The notes beneath the pieces are model-generated. The model was not told the DNA's origin. It did no database searches and was given only the letters and a program-made list of their open reading frames with translations. A DNA stretch of 51,360 bases from Candidatus Heimdallarchaeota archaeon (GTDB lineage: Archaea > Asgardarchaeota > Heimdallarchaeia > Heimdallarchaeales > Kariarchaeaceae), in the NCBI GenBank assembly GCA_029882335.1, contig JAOUKW010000001.1:1-51360 (forward strand), given 5' to 3'. Shown piece after piece: positions 18,026 to 25,890 of the stretch. Positions within the stretch are counted from its first letter, which is position 1. Every line of letters begins with the position of its first letter. The position numbers and the translations under genes are program-made.

Positions 18026-20080
18026 TTAGAATTTTATTATATTTTTATTCTTTGTTTTATATTTTACGTATATAATAACTAGAATTACAATGGATGAAAT
18101 TAAAGCTATAGAATTTGATAACGATATTTCTTGATATTTTGGCAGTAATAAAGTTAAATTATATGTTGGTGAGTTTTCGATAATAATGAAACTTAATAAT
18201 ATAGGGATCTCTGTATTTTTCCAGTTTTCATCATATATTTCTAATATTTCATTTGTTTTATTAAATCTATATTTTTGTAATATATCTCCATAAATAAGAA
18301 TTAATCCAATACTAAAATTTGAAATATAAAATAGTGTAAAATTCAATAAACAGGTAGATTTAGAGGTTCGTTCTGGATTCACAAAAATGTTCGGTATAAA
18401 TTCATTGATGATTAGTGTAAGTGAAAAGGATAATGGAACAAATCCTATTGATGAAGCATTGATAAATAACTCATGTTGTCCTGTTGAATATTGACCCGGT
18501 ATATACACGAAATAATTAATGTATTCTGATAATAGAGAATCGTTTTCATACACTTTAATATTCGTAGCATTATGAGAAATAGAAGATGTTGTATTAATGA
18601 AGGTTATCGGAACAATTGAGGTTACCTCGGGATCTAAAAGTATATTTGTATCCATGGCTAATTCAGCTGGAGATAAATGCAAGAAGTCTATATAATTAAG
18701 TACTGAACCATCAGTAAAGTAAACATGTACCGTAAAATTGCCTTTATTCCATAATTGTGGAAGGAAAATAAATGAATTCGTTAAATATGATTGAGAGATA
18801 AAATCTATAGATTGATTTAATTTTACATACAGTATCGAATAATTTGATAATATTCTTATGTCATATCGTTTACCCTGTATTGGTTTTGATGTTTGAACTT
18901 GTATTATATTATTTATATTAAATTTCAGAGTAATTTGAAGTCGAATGTATTTTGTTTCATTAGATTGTAATATTATCTTATTTCCTAAATTCGTAATTTC
19001 CAAACTGGAGTTATAATCTACAGAGATAATTGTAAAATTTTCTTTAAAAACATAAATATTGTAGGCATGATCTATGATTAGATCAATTTTTTCTAGAGCT
19101 ATTTCATTTGGATTGTAATCTGAATTGAAACTATATGAAGATCTAAGAGGAAATACTAATATCCAATCTATATAAATAATATAATACAAAGTAATATTAA
19201 CAATCAGTAAATTATATACTTCAAAAGTATAGGTTGAATTGGTAATTAAATATTCTTGATTGTTAATCTTTGCATTCACTTGACTTACCTGGCTTATGAG
19301 GGAGAAACTGCTAAAAGATAATTCCATAGAATAATTCTGTTGCTGAGCACTGACATCTAAAATTATTGAATTCAAAATAGAAGGAGTTTGATAAATACTA
19401 CTAGTTGAAAATATAGAGATTGGGATATTGAGTAGTTTATATGTGTCCAAAAAAAATGTAATTATTTCTGTTTGATTATATTGAATTTGAAATGCATTAT
19501 TTTGAATCAATTCAAGAGAATAAATCAAAGTATCAAATTCAAACATCAATCTAATTCTAGAACTTGGAGATGTGAAGTTGATATTATGAATTAATTTTGA
19601 AATATTTAATTGTAAAATATCTGTAGGGTTTATAGATAAATGGATATTATTAACAAAGAGATTAGAATTGGATCCGTTATTTATTAAAAATGTCATTACT
19701 CCTTGATTAGAATAAGTATGGATTGTATTAGATGAAAATATCCAATTTTCAAAATCTTGAATATAATTTTTCATCTTATCATAATACAATTTCTTAGGTA
19801 TTATGTTTAAAGTTGCATTGTTAATATTATTTAAAACAAATGGATGGTCAGAATCGATTCTTGTGTTATTATTCCTAATTTCTTTTTCATAGTTAATTAC
19901 GGTATTATTTTCATCACTATCACTATATTGATTAATACTACTTTTTTGCGAATTATTTAAGAAATGTAAATTACCATTAATATTGGTATTATAATAATTA
20001 TTGTCTGGATTTGTCAATGATGAAGGTATCGGATTTACTAAAATAATAATTAAAACTATGGATAAACTTTGAATTTTCAA
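18026..20080 (-). CDS. Large secreted, membrane-anchored surface protein rich in N-glycosylation sequons
   Basis: 684 residues with a hydrophobic signal sequence (about 5-20, MKIQSLSIVLIIILV) and a C-terminal membrane helix (about 655-673) followed by a short Lys/Asn-rich cytosolic tail. The large outer part is predicted beta-rich and has more than 20 Asn-X-Ser/Thr sequons (for example NFT, NQT, NYS, NAT, NLT). This is typical of archaeal cell-surface or S-layer-like proteins with immunoglobulin-like repeats. No enzymatic motif is visible. The start used is TTG at 20078-20080. It lies alone between two tRNA genes. The OSTC-like protein at 1149-1616 suggests machinery that could modify it. No family recognised. 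Confidence 0.65.
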   Translation of the reverse strand: MKIQSLSIVLIIILVNPIPSSLTNPDNNYYNTNINGNLHFLNNSQKSSINQYSDSDENNTVINYEKEIRNNNTRIDSDHPFVLNNINNATLNIIPKKLYYDKMKNYIQDFENWIFSSNTIHTYSNQGVMTFLINNGSNSNLFVNNIHLSINPTDILQLNISKLIHNINFTSPSSRIRLMFEFDTLIYSLELIQNNAFQIQYNQTEIITFFLDTYKLLNIPISIFSTSSIYQTPSILNSIILDVSAQQQNYSMELSFSSFSLISQVSQVNAKINNQEYLITNSTYTFEVYNLLIVNITLYYIIYIDWILVFPLRSSYSFNSDYNPNEIALEKIDLIIDHAYNIYVFKENFTIISVDYNSSLEITNLGNKIILQSNETKYIRLQITLKFNINNIIQVQTSKPIQGKRYDIRILSNYSILYVKLNQSIDFISQSYLTNSFIFLPQLWNKGNFTVHVYFTDGSVLNYIDFLHLSPAELAMDTNILLDPEVTSIVPITFINTTSSISHNATNIKVYENDSLLSEYINYFVYIPGQYSTGQHELFINASSIGFVPLSFSLTLIINEFIPNIFVNPERTSKSTCLLNFTLFYISNFSIGLILIYGDILQKYRFNKTNEILEIYDENWKNTEIPILLSFIIIENSPTYNLTLLLPKYQEISLSNSIALISSIVILVIIYVKYKTKNKNIIKF

Positions 20081-20121
20081 TATTTATTATGGTGATTACT
20101 ACATTTAAACTTCTTATAGAA

Positions 20122-20207
20122 TGGCAAGAGAGGGATTTGAACCCTCGCGTGCGGGTGCACACATGCTCTCAAGGCATGCCTCTTGGACCAGACTTGAGTA
20201 CCTTGCC
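20122..20207 (-). tRNA. tRNA-Ser (anticodon UGA)
   Basis: A class II tRNA on the minus strand. The acceptor GGCAAGG pairs with TCTTGCC (last pair G-U). The anticodon stem is CATGC/GCATG with loop CTTGAGA, giving UGA. The long variable arm is GTGC-ACCC-GCAC and the T arm is GAGGG TTCAAAT CCCTC. CCA is not encoded. The discriminator base is A, whereas archaeal serine tRNAs usually carry G73; the A is more Leu-like, but the anticodon loop leaves no alternative register. TATA-like sequence lies about 25-38 bases upstream (20232-20245 on the plus strand). Confidence 0.9.
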
Positions 20208-20231
20208 TTAATTTAAATTTAAATTAAATGC

Positions 20232-20245
20232 TTATTTATATTTAT
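20232..20245 (-). promoter_or_regulatory. TATA-like element upstream of tRNA-Ser
   Basis: On the minus strand this reads AATATAAATATAAAT-like sequence centred about 30 bases before the tRNA 5' end at 20207, the normal spacing for an archaeal TATA box. No B-recognition element was confirmed. Confidence 0.4.
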
Positions 20246-20256
20246 ATTGTGTTCAC

Positions 20257-21564
20257 TTATGAATTATCTAAAATTTCTAATAAATTTCCTTTGAAATACG
20301 TAGCATTTGATTCAACTATTTTTACTATACCTCTTTTTCCTAAGAGTTCATCATGATCTTCAACAACTATTGGTTTATATGCAAAATTTCTTGATTGTAT
20401 TCCTCCTTTTATTCCCATTTCGGTGAAAATTACCTCTCCTTTCCAACCTAACCATTTTTTATTTTCATCTAACTGAATTTCATTACATAACAACGCAAGT
20501 TCCTTGGATCTTCGATTTATTTCTGTTCTTTCTATTTGCTTTAATTTAGATGCTGGTGTATTTTTTCTTTTCCAAAATTTGGAAATATTAGTTATTGAAG
20601 GTTTAGTTCTTTTGATGGCTGCGATTGTTTCATCAAATTCACTATCTGTTTCAGTTGGGTAACCACAAATGATATCAGTAGCTAAAGTATAGTTGCTAAA
20701 ATTTTCCTTAAATATATCTGTAATTTGATAGAATTCAGCTACAGTATAACCTCGTTTCATATGTTTGAGGATTCGATCACTCCCTGACTGGAGTGGTAAA
20801 TGAAGAAATTTATATACATTATCTTCTTGAAATTGCATCACCAAATCATTCAGGAATTTAATAAAATTATTTGGATTCCCCATTCCTACTCGAATTTTTA
20901 ATTTTCTATCAATTTTATTTATTTCTTCTAAGAGGCTAGCTAAATTTGTTTTGTTGTCAAATCCCCAACAACCTGTATCTTGGCTTGTTAACCAGATTTC
21001 TTTGGCGTTTGAACTTCTAATAGATTGAATTATACTATCTTGAGAAAATGATCTTAAATGGCCTCTTGCGAACTTAGTAGCACAAAATGAACAATTATTT
21101 ACACATCCCTCATTAATTTGAACAATTTGAATATATGGATTCCATGAGTTTGATTCTAATAATGGTTTCTCGATTGAATTAATATTGCTAAATAATGGTA
21201 ATATTATGTTTTCATTAAATAATAGGTTTTTATTTTCAAATTTTGTAGACCCATCAATACCTATTATATTTGCTTTTGGATATCGCTTTTTTAATGAGAT
21301 ATAGTTTGTTTCAGCTAAACAACCGGTAATATATATTTCTTTATCATCAGAATATGTTTTATCAATAGTATCAATTATTTTATTTTCTGTTGGAGTTTTT
21401 ACAGTACAAGTATTAAAAACTAATAAATTTGCATTATCTATTTGATCTTTTGAAATCAATTGATAATCATTTTTTAATAATTTCGATTCAATAATTTGAC
21501 TATCTTTTTGATTATGGGTACAACCCCAAGTGACAACTACTGCTTTTTTCTTTTTATTTGTCAA
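20257..21564 (-). CDS. tRNA t6A37 methylthiotransferase (e-MtaB/CDKAL1 family, radical SAM)
   Basis: Converts t6A to ms2t6A at position 37 of tRNAs that read ANN codons. In 435 residues, the N-terminal UPF0004 domain supplies three cluster cysteines: C15 (WGCTHNQKDS), C53 (NTCTVK) and C82 (GCLAE). The radical SAM motif CxxxCxxC is C154, C158, C161 (GCVNNCSFCATK). The LTSQDTGCWG segment, characteristic of the archaeal/eukaryotic CDKAL1 group, follows, and a TRAM RNA-binding domain occupies about 375-430. The start used is TTG. It is transcribed away from the 544-residue orphan gene; both promoters must lie in 21565-21787. Confidence 0.9.
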   Translation of the reverse strand: MTNKKKKAVVVTWGCTHNQKDSQIIESKLLKNDYQLISKDQIDNANLLVFNTCTVKTPTENKIIDTIDKTYSDDKEIYITGCLAETNYISLKKRYPKANIIGIDGSTKFENKNLLFNENIILPLFSNINSIEKPLLESNSWNPYIQIVQINEGCVNNCSFCATKFARGHLRSFSQDSIIQSIRSSNAKEIWLTSQDTGCWGFDNKTNLASLLEEINKIDRKLKIRVGMGNPNNFIKFLNDLVMQFQEDNVYKFLHLPLQSGSDRILKHMKRGYTVAEFYQITDIFKENFSNYTLATDIICGYPTETDSEFDETIAAIKRTKPSITNISKFWKRKNTPASKLKQIERTEINRRSKELALLCNEIQLDENKKWLGWKGEVIFTEMGIKGGIQSRNFAYKPIVVEDHDELLGKRGIVKIVESNATYFKGNLLEILDNS

Positions 21565-21787
21565 TATATAAATAATTGTTCCAAAGTACTAAAATATAGT
21601 TATAGAAACTATTCTAATCAATAATGATTGAAAAACAAAGTATCCAATAATTATCTGATGATTAGTTTTAGTAAAATCTATATCATATTTTGAAGATATA
21701 ATTTTTCGATTATCCTAGAAGAAAAGTCTTTTTTTTTTAGATGCTCTTTCCATTATTTTATTATGTTTTAATTACTATGAATTAATT

Positions 21788-23422
21788 GTGGTTAATCTTA
21801 CAAAGTATCCTAATCCGGGACGGATTTTCTCTTACAATAGAAATCAGTGGTTAATTGATAACATTTTGAGAGCAAAGGTTCCAATTCACATTTTTACTTC
21901 AACTAGAGATTCACAAATAGGGCAATTATTGATTTCATTAGAAAATATCAGAATTAAAAAAATTAGGGAAGGGGAAGACATTAAATCAATATTAAGTGAT
22001 TCAAATAGAGAAAACTTTATTCCAGTATTGCAATTGTATAATCAATTTGAGTCGTTCTTTAAGAATAATGATTTGGAAATTAAAAAGTTTTTTGAGGAGT
22101 TTATAAATTTAGAAACTGGTAAGAATTTTAAAAATTCACTCAGTGAATTTTCAAAATGGTATCTTTCAATTTCAGATGAAGATTTAAAACACTATTTTAC
22201 ACTATGTTATGATTTGATTCATAAATTTCTATTTCCTAAATTGATTGGTGAACTTAAGTGTAAGGATATTGAAGAATTATTAAATAAGCATGTATCCGAG
22301 GAAAATAATGTTTTGGAATTATTGAATAGACTTGTTGATGTAGATTTATTGAATGCATTATCTTCTGATGAGCTACAAACTCATCCTGAAAATTCTGATT
22401 TTAGAACATATAAAAATTCTGAAGGAGAAGTAATTAATTTAAGTTATAACGAAATAATATCAAATACAACTACATTAATGACACTATTTTTAGAATTTAT
22501 AAGAAGAAATGAATCAAAAACAACAGAATTGGATCTTACTTATCTTCCTTCATTAATAATTTTAGATATGGTAATGCTTGCCCCTAGAGTTGATAAATCA
22601 AACATACCTGCAATTAAATATCATTTTAATTTGTTAAAGGATATTTTACCAGATACACCAAAGCATTTTTGGGATATATTAACTACATCATATCAAATTA
22701 GTAGTCATATTTTGGAAACAAATAGTAGATTGTTACAAAAATTATATACAAATCTTGAAAAAACACATAAAGTAGCAATAAAAAACTTTTGGAAAGATAT
22801 TGCATTAACTATGAATACACCTGAAAAACTTGAAAATTTGGAAATATTACTTCCTGTAATTTGGAGTCATTACCGCATTTTCCAATCAATAGCCCAAAAT
22901 TTAAGTTACAAATATCCTGAGAAAAATGAATATAAAAGATCAATTGATGTGTTATTTCGACTCGAACATATATTTTGGACAAATGGTAAGATGTATCTCG
23001 AAAATGAAAATATTAATAGTTCCATTCAATTTTGGTGCTCTTATAGTTCAATCGCTAACAAAAGAGTTAGATCTACTAAAGATAATCAACAGTTATTTAC
23101 AGAACTAAATAATTTGCTAAAAAGATTTAAAATTCTAACTAATAAAACTCAGAGAAAAAAAATTGATGTTAACATTATAGATCAACATTCAATATTACAA
23201 AGAATATTGTCATATGGATTAGATTCAGATGATTCAACTTTAAGAAAGGATTTATTAAATTATGCAGATTTATTCAAAAAATTGATAGATGAAATCGCGA
23301 ATGAAGAAGAGTATAAAACTTATTTCTCTGTTAAAGATGAAAAGAAAGCAATTAAGGCAATATACTCTTTAATCGATCTACGTTATCCTCCTACTACAAA
23401 AATGAAAACTATGAAAAATTAA
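21788..23422 (+). CDS. Hypothetical protein, 544 aa, mostly helical
   Basis: Not recognised. The sequence is rich in Leu, Ile, Lys, Asn and Glu and reads as a long series of amphipathic helices, for example LQLYNQFESFFKNNDLEIKK near 90-110 and several LLNRL/LLKR-type helices. This resembles an alpha-solenoid or helical scaffold. There is no P-loop, no Cys cluster, no signal peptide and no membrane segment. The N terminus holds a more globular piece (about 10-60). The start is GTG at 21788. It overlaps by 4 bases the convergent Nep1 gene. The T-run at 21730-21738 is upstream, within the divergent promoter region. Confidence 0.6.
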   Translation: MVNLTKYPNPGRIFSYNRNQWLIDNILRAKVPIHIFTSTRDSQIGQLLISLENIRIKKIREGEDIKSILSDSNRENFIPVLQLYNQFESFFKNNDLEIKKFFEEFINLETGKNFKNSLSEFSKWYLSISDEDLKHYFTLCYDLIHKFLFPKLIGELKCKDIEELLNKHVSEENNVLELLNRLVDVDLLNALSSDELQTHPENSDFRTYKNSEGEVINLSYNEIISNTTTLMTLFLEFIRRNESKTTELDLTYLPSLIILDMVMLAPRVDKSNIPAIKYHFNLLKDILPDTPKHFWDILTTSYQISSHILETNSRLLQKLYTNLEKTHKVAIKNFWKDIALTMNTPEKLENLEILLPVIWSHYRIFQSIAQNLSYKYPEKNEYKRSIDVLFRLEHIFWTNGKMYLENENINSSIQFWCSYSSIANKRVRSTKDNQQLFTELNNLLKRFKILTNKTQRKKIDVNIIDQHSILQRILSYGLDSDDSTLRKDLLNYADLFKKLIDEIANEEEYKTYFSVKDEKKAIKAIYSLIDLRYPPTTKMKTMKN

Positions 23423-24018
23423 TTTTCAATTATATAATTGCTTAAGAAATAAGACAAAGAAGTCCATAAATCAAGCGAGTTATTGGATAATGATACTAAT
23501 TCACATTCATTTGGTAAAGATGTTTTAAAATTCCCTCTAGGAAATCCTCCAAAAATAAACGTTTTAGATTTGTAATCACTCTTACTTATTTTTCTTCCAT
23601 TTTTTGAAAATGCTATTGATGGTGTTGAAAAATCACCGATACTAAATGAAACTGGTTTAATTAAATTTTCCTTATATTTATTACTTAAAATTCCCTCCAA
23701 AATTCCGTAAAATCTCGTTTGGTCTCTTGGTAATCTAATATTTGAAGAAACTTCATAGATTGTATCTTTAATTGAAAAGTAAATTGACATGTTTGGAATA
23801 AAATTGACATAACCTAGAATTGTAAGCAAGCCGAAATGTAATATATCAGGTCTATCAAATCTATCATATAATGGGATATTTTTCAAGAGATGCTGATGTG
23901 ATGAAGCATTTTTAAGTGGTAATCTCTTAAATTTTGTAAGATATTTTTTTATAGCTTCTGATTTATTCCAATCGATAGGTACCAATTCGATGAAGCTATC
24001 CAAAATAATTATATTCAT
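23419..24018 (-). CDS. nep1: rRNA small-subunit pseudouridine N1-methyltransferase Nep1 (Emg1)
   Basis: Nep1 is a SPOUT-fold methyltransferase that methylates a hypermodified pseudouridine in 16S/18S rRNA and assists small-subunit assembly. The 199-residue protein has the family's motif order: an N-terminal IIILDS strand, SSHQHLL (39-45), RFDRPDILHFGLL (about 53-65), RLPRDQTRFYGILEG (about 95-109), the knot region IFGGFPRGNF and a final SLSNNSLDLWTSLSYFL helix. The GGFPRG loop is the SAM-binding turn. The length is slightly short but complete. Together with RIO2, NOG1 and DRG it adds to the ribosome-assembly theme of the window. Confidence 0.88.
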   Translation of the reverse strand: MNIIILDSFIELVPIDWNKSEAIKKYLTKFKRLPLKNASSHQHLLKNIPLYDRFDRPDILHFGLLTILGYVNFIPNMSIYFSIKDTIYEVSSNIRLPRDQTRFYGILEGILSNKYKENLIKPVSFSIGDFSTPSIAFSKNGRKISKSDYKSKTFIFGGFPRGNFKTSLPNECELVSLSNNSLDLWTSLSYFLSNYIIEN

Positions 24019-24087
24019 CTTAATTTTATTTTACTTCCTGCTGTTGATTAAAATATTTGATTCAAATATAGGAGTTTAATAAAGAAA

Positions 24088-24984
24088 ATGAAAATATTTA
24101 GTATGTTTGAATCTACTATATCTGATGAAAATGTTGTCATAATTCGTACATTGGAGTGTGATATGTGTCAAAGATTTGATTCCATTCAATTATCTCTGGA
24201 TGAATTTTATACCAGAATTAACGCAAATAGTCTAAAGATCGGAATTCAAAATATTCCTCATGGTGACCATGTACGGATTTCATATTTTGATGAGAATAAG
24301 AAATACCTAGGTGATACTATATCATTAAATATAAAATCAGAAACCTCTTTGAAGGTAGGAAACACAATTCCAAATTTTAATATAAATACAAAAAAAACAA
24401 ATTCTTCAAATAAAAAATTGTTAAATATGTTCATAAAGAAGACTCATTCCATTAGTATTCTAGGGCCTTCATTAGCGGGTAAAACGTCATTATCAATTTA
24501 TATGGAATCTGGCAAACCTGAAAAGATCTTTTATCGTTTTCATTATTCACCAACTATGGGTAAATCCATAAAACATCTAAAAATTGGTAATAGTAACCTT
24601 AAGATAACTGATTTAGGTGGTCAAAAATCATTTTGGAAACTATGGAAGGAAGAAGTTGAAGAATCAGATAAACTGATATTCATCATTGATGTTACTGCAA
24701 ATAATAAAGATGAAATAATAGAATCTCTAAAAATAATTCTCAAATATAGATATCATGAAAATCAACCAATCTTAATATTATTAAACAAATATGATCTCAT
24801 TTTGGAGGGTTATACAAACAATATCGTTGCAATTGATGAGATATTTAATCAATTAGATCTATATCAAATAAATAATATTTGGATAATCAAATCGTCAATA
24901 CTGAATGGAGTTGCGTATGATTATGTTGAAGATAATCAAGAATCTAATTTAGGTGATGTAATACTAGATTATTTAGAAATTTAA
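24088..24984 (+). CDS. Arf-like small GTPase with a Cys-containing N-terminal domain (paralogue 2)
   Basis: 298 residues, clearly paralogous over its whole length to the product of 13644-14516. N-terminal domain: IIRTLECDMC (18-27, CxxC at 24-27), then HGDHVRISYFDENKKYLGDT (58-77). The linker at 85-118 is Ser/Asn/Lys-rich. GTPase motifs: GPSLAGKTS (126-134), PTMGKS (155-160), DLGGQ (175-179) and NKYD (233-236). The final G5 segment is KSSILNG rather than ETSIYEG. Unlike paralogue 1 it has an extra leading MKIFSMFEST stretch; an ATG at 24103 is an alternative start. It is divergent from Nep1 and followed by the DJ-1-like gene. Confidence 0.85.
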   Translation: MKIFSMFESTISDENVVIIRTLECDMCQRFDSIQLSLDEFYTRINANSLKIGIQNIPHGDHVRISYFDENKKYLGDTISLNIKSETSLKVGNTIPNFNINTKKTNSSNKKLLNMFIKKTHSISILGPSLAGKTSLSIYMESGKPEKIFYRFHYSPTMGKSIKHLKIGNSNLKITDLGGQKSFWKLWKEEVEESDKLIFIIDVTANNKDEIIESLKIILKYRYHENQPILILLNKYDLILEGYTNNIVAIDEIFNQLDLYQINNIWIIKSSILNGVAYDYVEDNQESNLGDVILDYLEI

Positions 24985-25052
24985 TTTTTTTTATCCAAAT
25001 TATTAGATGAAGTTAAAGAAATACTAAATATCTTAAATGATATTGGATAAAT

Positions 25053-25493
25053 ATGAGTTGTACTATCCTACTTGTACTCGAAGAGGGATTTAATGATTTA
25101 TCTTTTTTAACGATTCAAACTTTATTAGAAGAAAATTCTCATGATATTATAATTTCATCAAGTAAAAGTGATGCAATAAAGGGTATTGAGTCTTCAGTAA
25201 TGACTGTATCACTTGATGATGCCTTGAATCATGAAATTGATTATAAAGCAATTATTTTGGTTGGAGGTAACAGTTTAAACAACTGGGATCTATTGAATGA
25301 AACTTTGAAGAAATTTTCAAATGAAAATAAATTAATTGGTGCGGTTGAAAACGGAGTATCCGTGTTACAAGAACTAGGTTTGTCAAATATTATTTCAACA
25401 GGGGATGATGTAATATTTGATAATTCCATTTTATCCTTGGGTAAACCCGAGAATATTGAAAATTTTGTTGAAAGATTGATTTCATTATTATAG
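25053..25493 (+). CDS. DJ-1/PfpI-like protein lacking the catalytic cysteine
   Basis: A 146-residue alpha/beta protein with the class I glutamine-amidotransferase-like layout: a TILLVLEEGFNDLSF opening (3-17), a central IILVGGNSL strand-turn (67-75) and the nucleophile-elbow region KLIGAVENGVSVL (94-106). In active DJ-1/PfpI proteins the elbow reads A-x-C-x-G; here the Cys is replaced (AVENG). The protein is shorter than the usual 165-190 residues. It is probably a non-catalytic relative or a sensor/binding protein. It lies 68 bases after GTPase paralogue 2 on the same strand and 4 bases from the convergent small gene at 25498. Confidence 0.65.
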   Translation: MSCTILLVLEEGFNDLSFLTIQTLLEENSHDIIISSSKSDAIKGIESSVMTVSLDDALNHEIDYKAIILVGGNSLNNWDLLNETLKKFSNENKLIGAVENGVSVLQELGLSNIISTGDDVIFDNSILSLGKPENIENFVERLISLL

Positions 25494-25497
25494 ATAC

Positions 25498-25797
25498 TTA
25501 GCATTCAGACATATATAAGATTAGAAATATTTCTTTCGTCTTATTTGCGACAGCACAGATTTCATCATCTCTATCTTCTGTTAAAATAAGAAATAGCTCA
25601 TTTTCAATTTCTTCAAAATGTTGTAGATTTAAAAAAATTTGTCTAATTATGTTTTTTATTTGATCCAATCCGTTTATTCGGGATATCTTCGGTGATAAAA
25701 TAATTCCATTTTGTATAAATAGCCCTGGAAAGAACCTATCAAAGTAATTAATTATAGGAAATAACTGAGATTTATCCATATTTTTCATGTTAAACAT
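25498..25797 (-). CDS. Small alpha/beta protein, possibly Roadblock/LC7-like
   Basis: 99 residues with no recognised sequence motif. The secondary-structure pattern I read is helix (8-22), two strands (GLFIQNG, IILSPKI), a long helix (43-64), then three strands (ELFLILTED, EICAVANKT, EIFLILYMS). That order matches the Roadblock/LC7 fold, whose members bind and regulate small GTPases in Asgard archaea and eukaryotes and MglA in bacteria. Two neighbouring genes away is GTPase paralogue 2. The fold assignment is inference; a longin-like or unrelated fold is possible. Internal ATGs at Met4 and Met7 are alternative starts. Confidence 0.5.
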   Translation of the reverse strand: MFNMKNMDKSQLFPIINYFDRFFPGLFIQNGIILSPKISRINGLDQIKNIIRQIFLNLQHFEEIENELFLILTEDRDDEICAVANKTKEIFLILYMSEC

Positions 25798-25890
25798 ATG
25801 CTATAAACTCGTTAGTAATTTAACTATATCTAGTAGTTATTTTATATTTCAACCATAAATCAAATAATATTCTCTACAAAAGGATTTATT

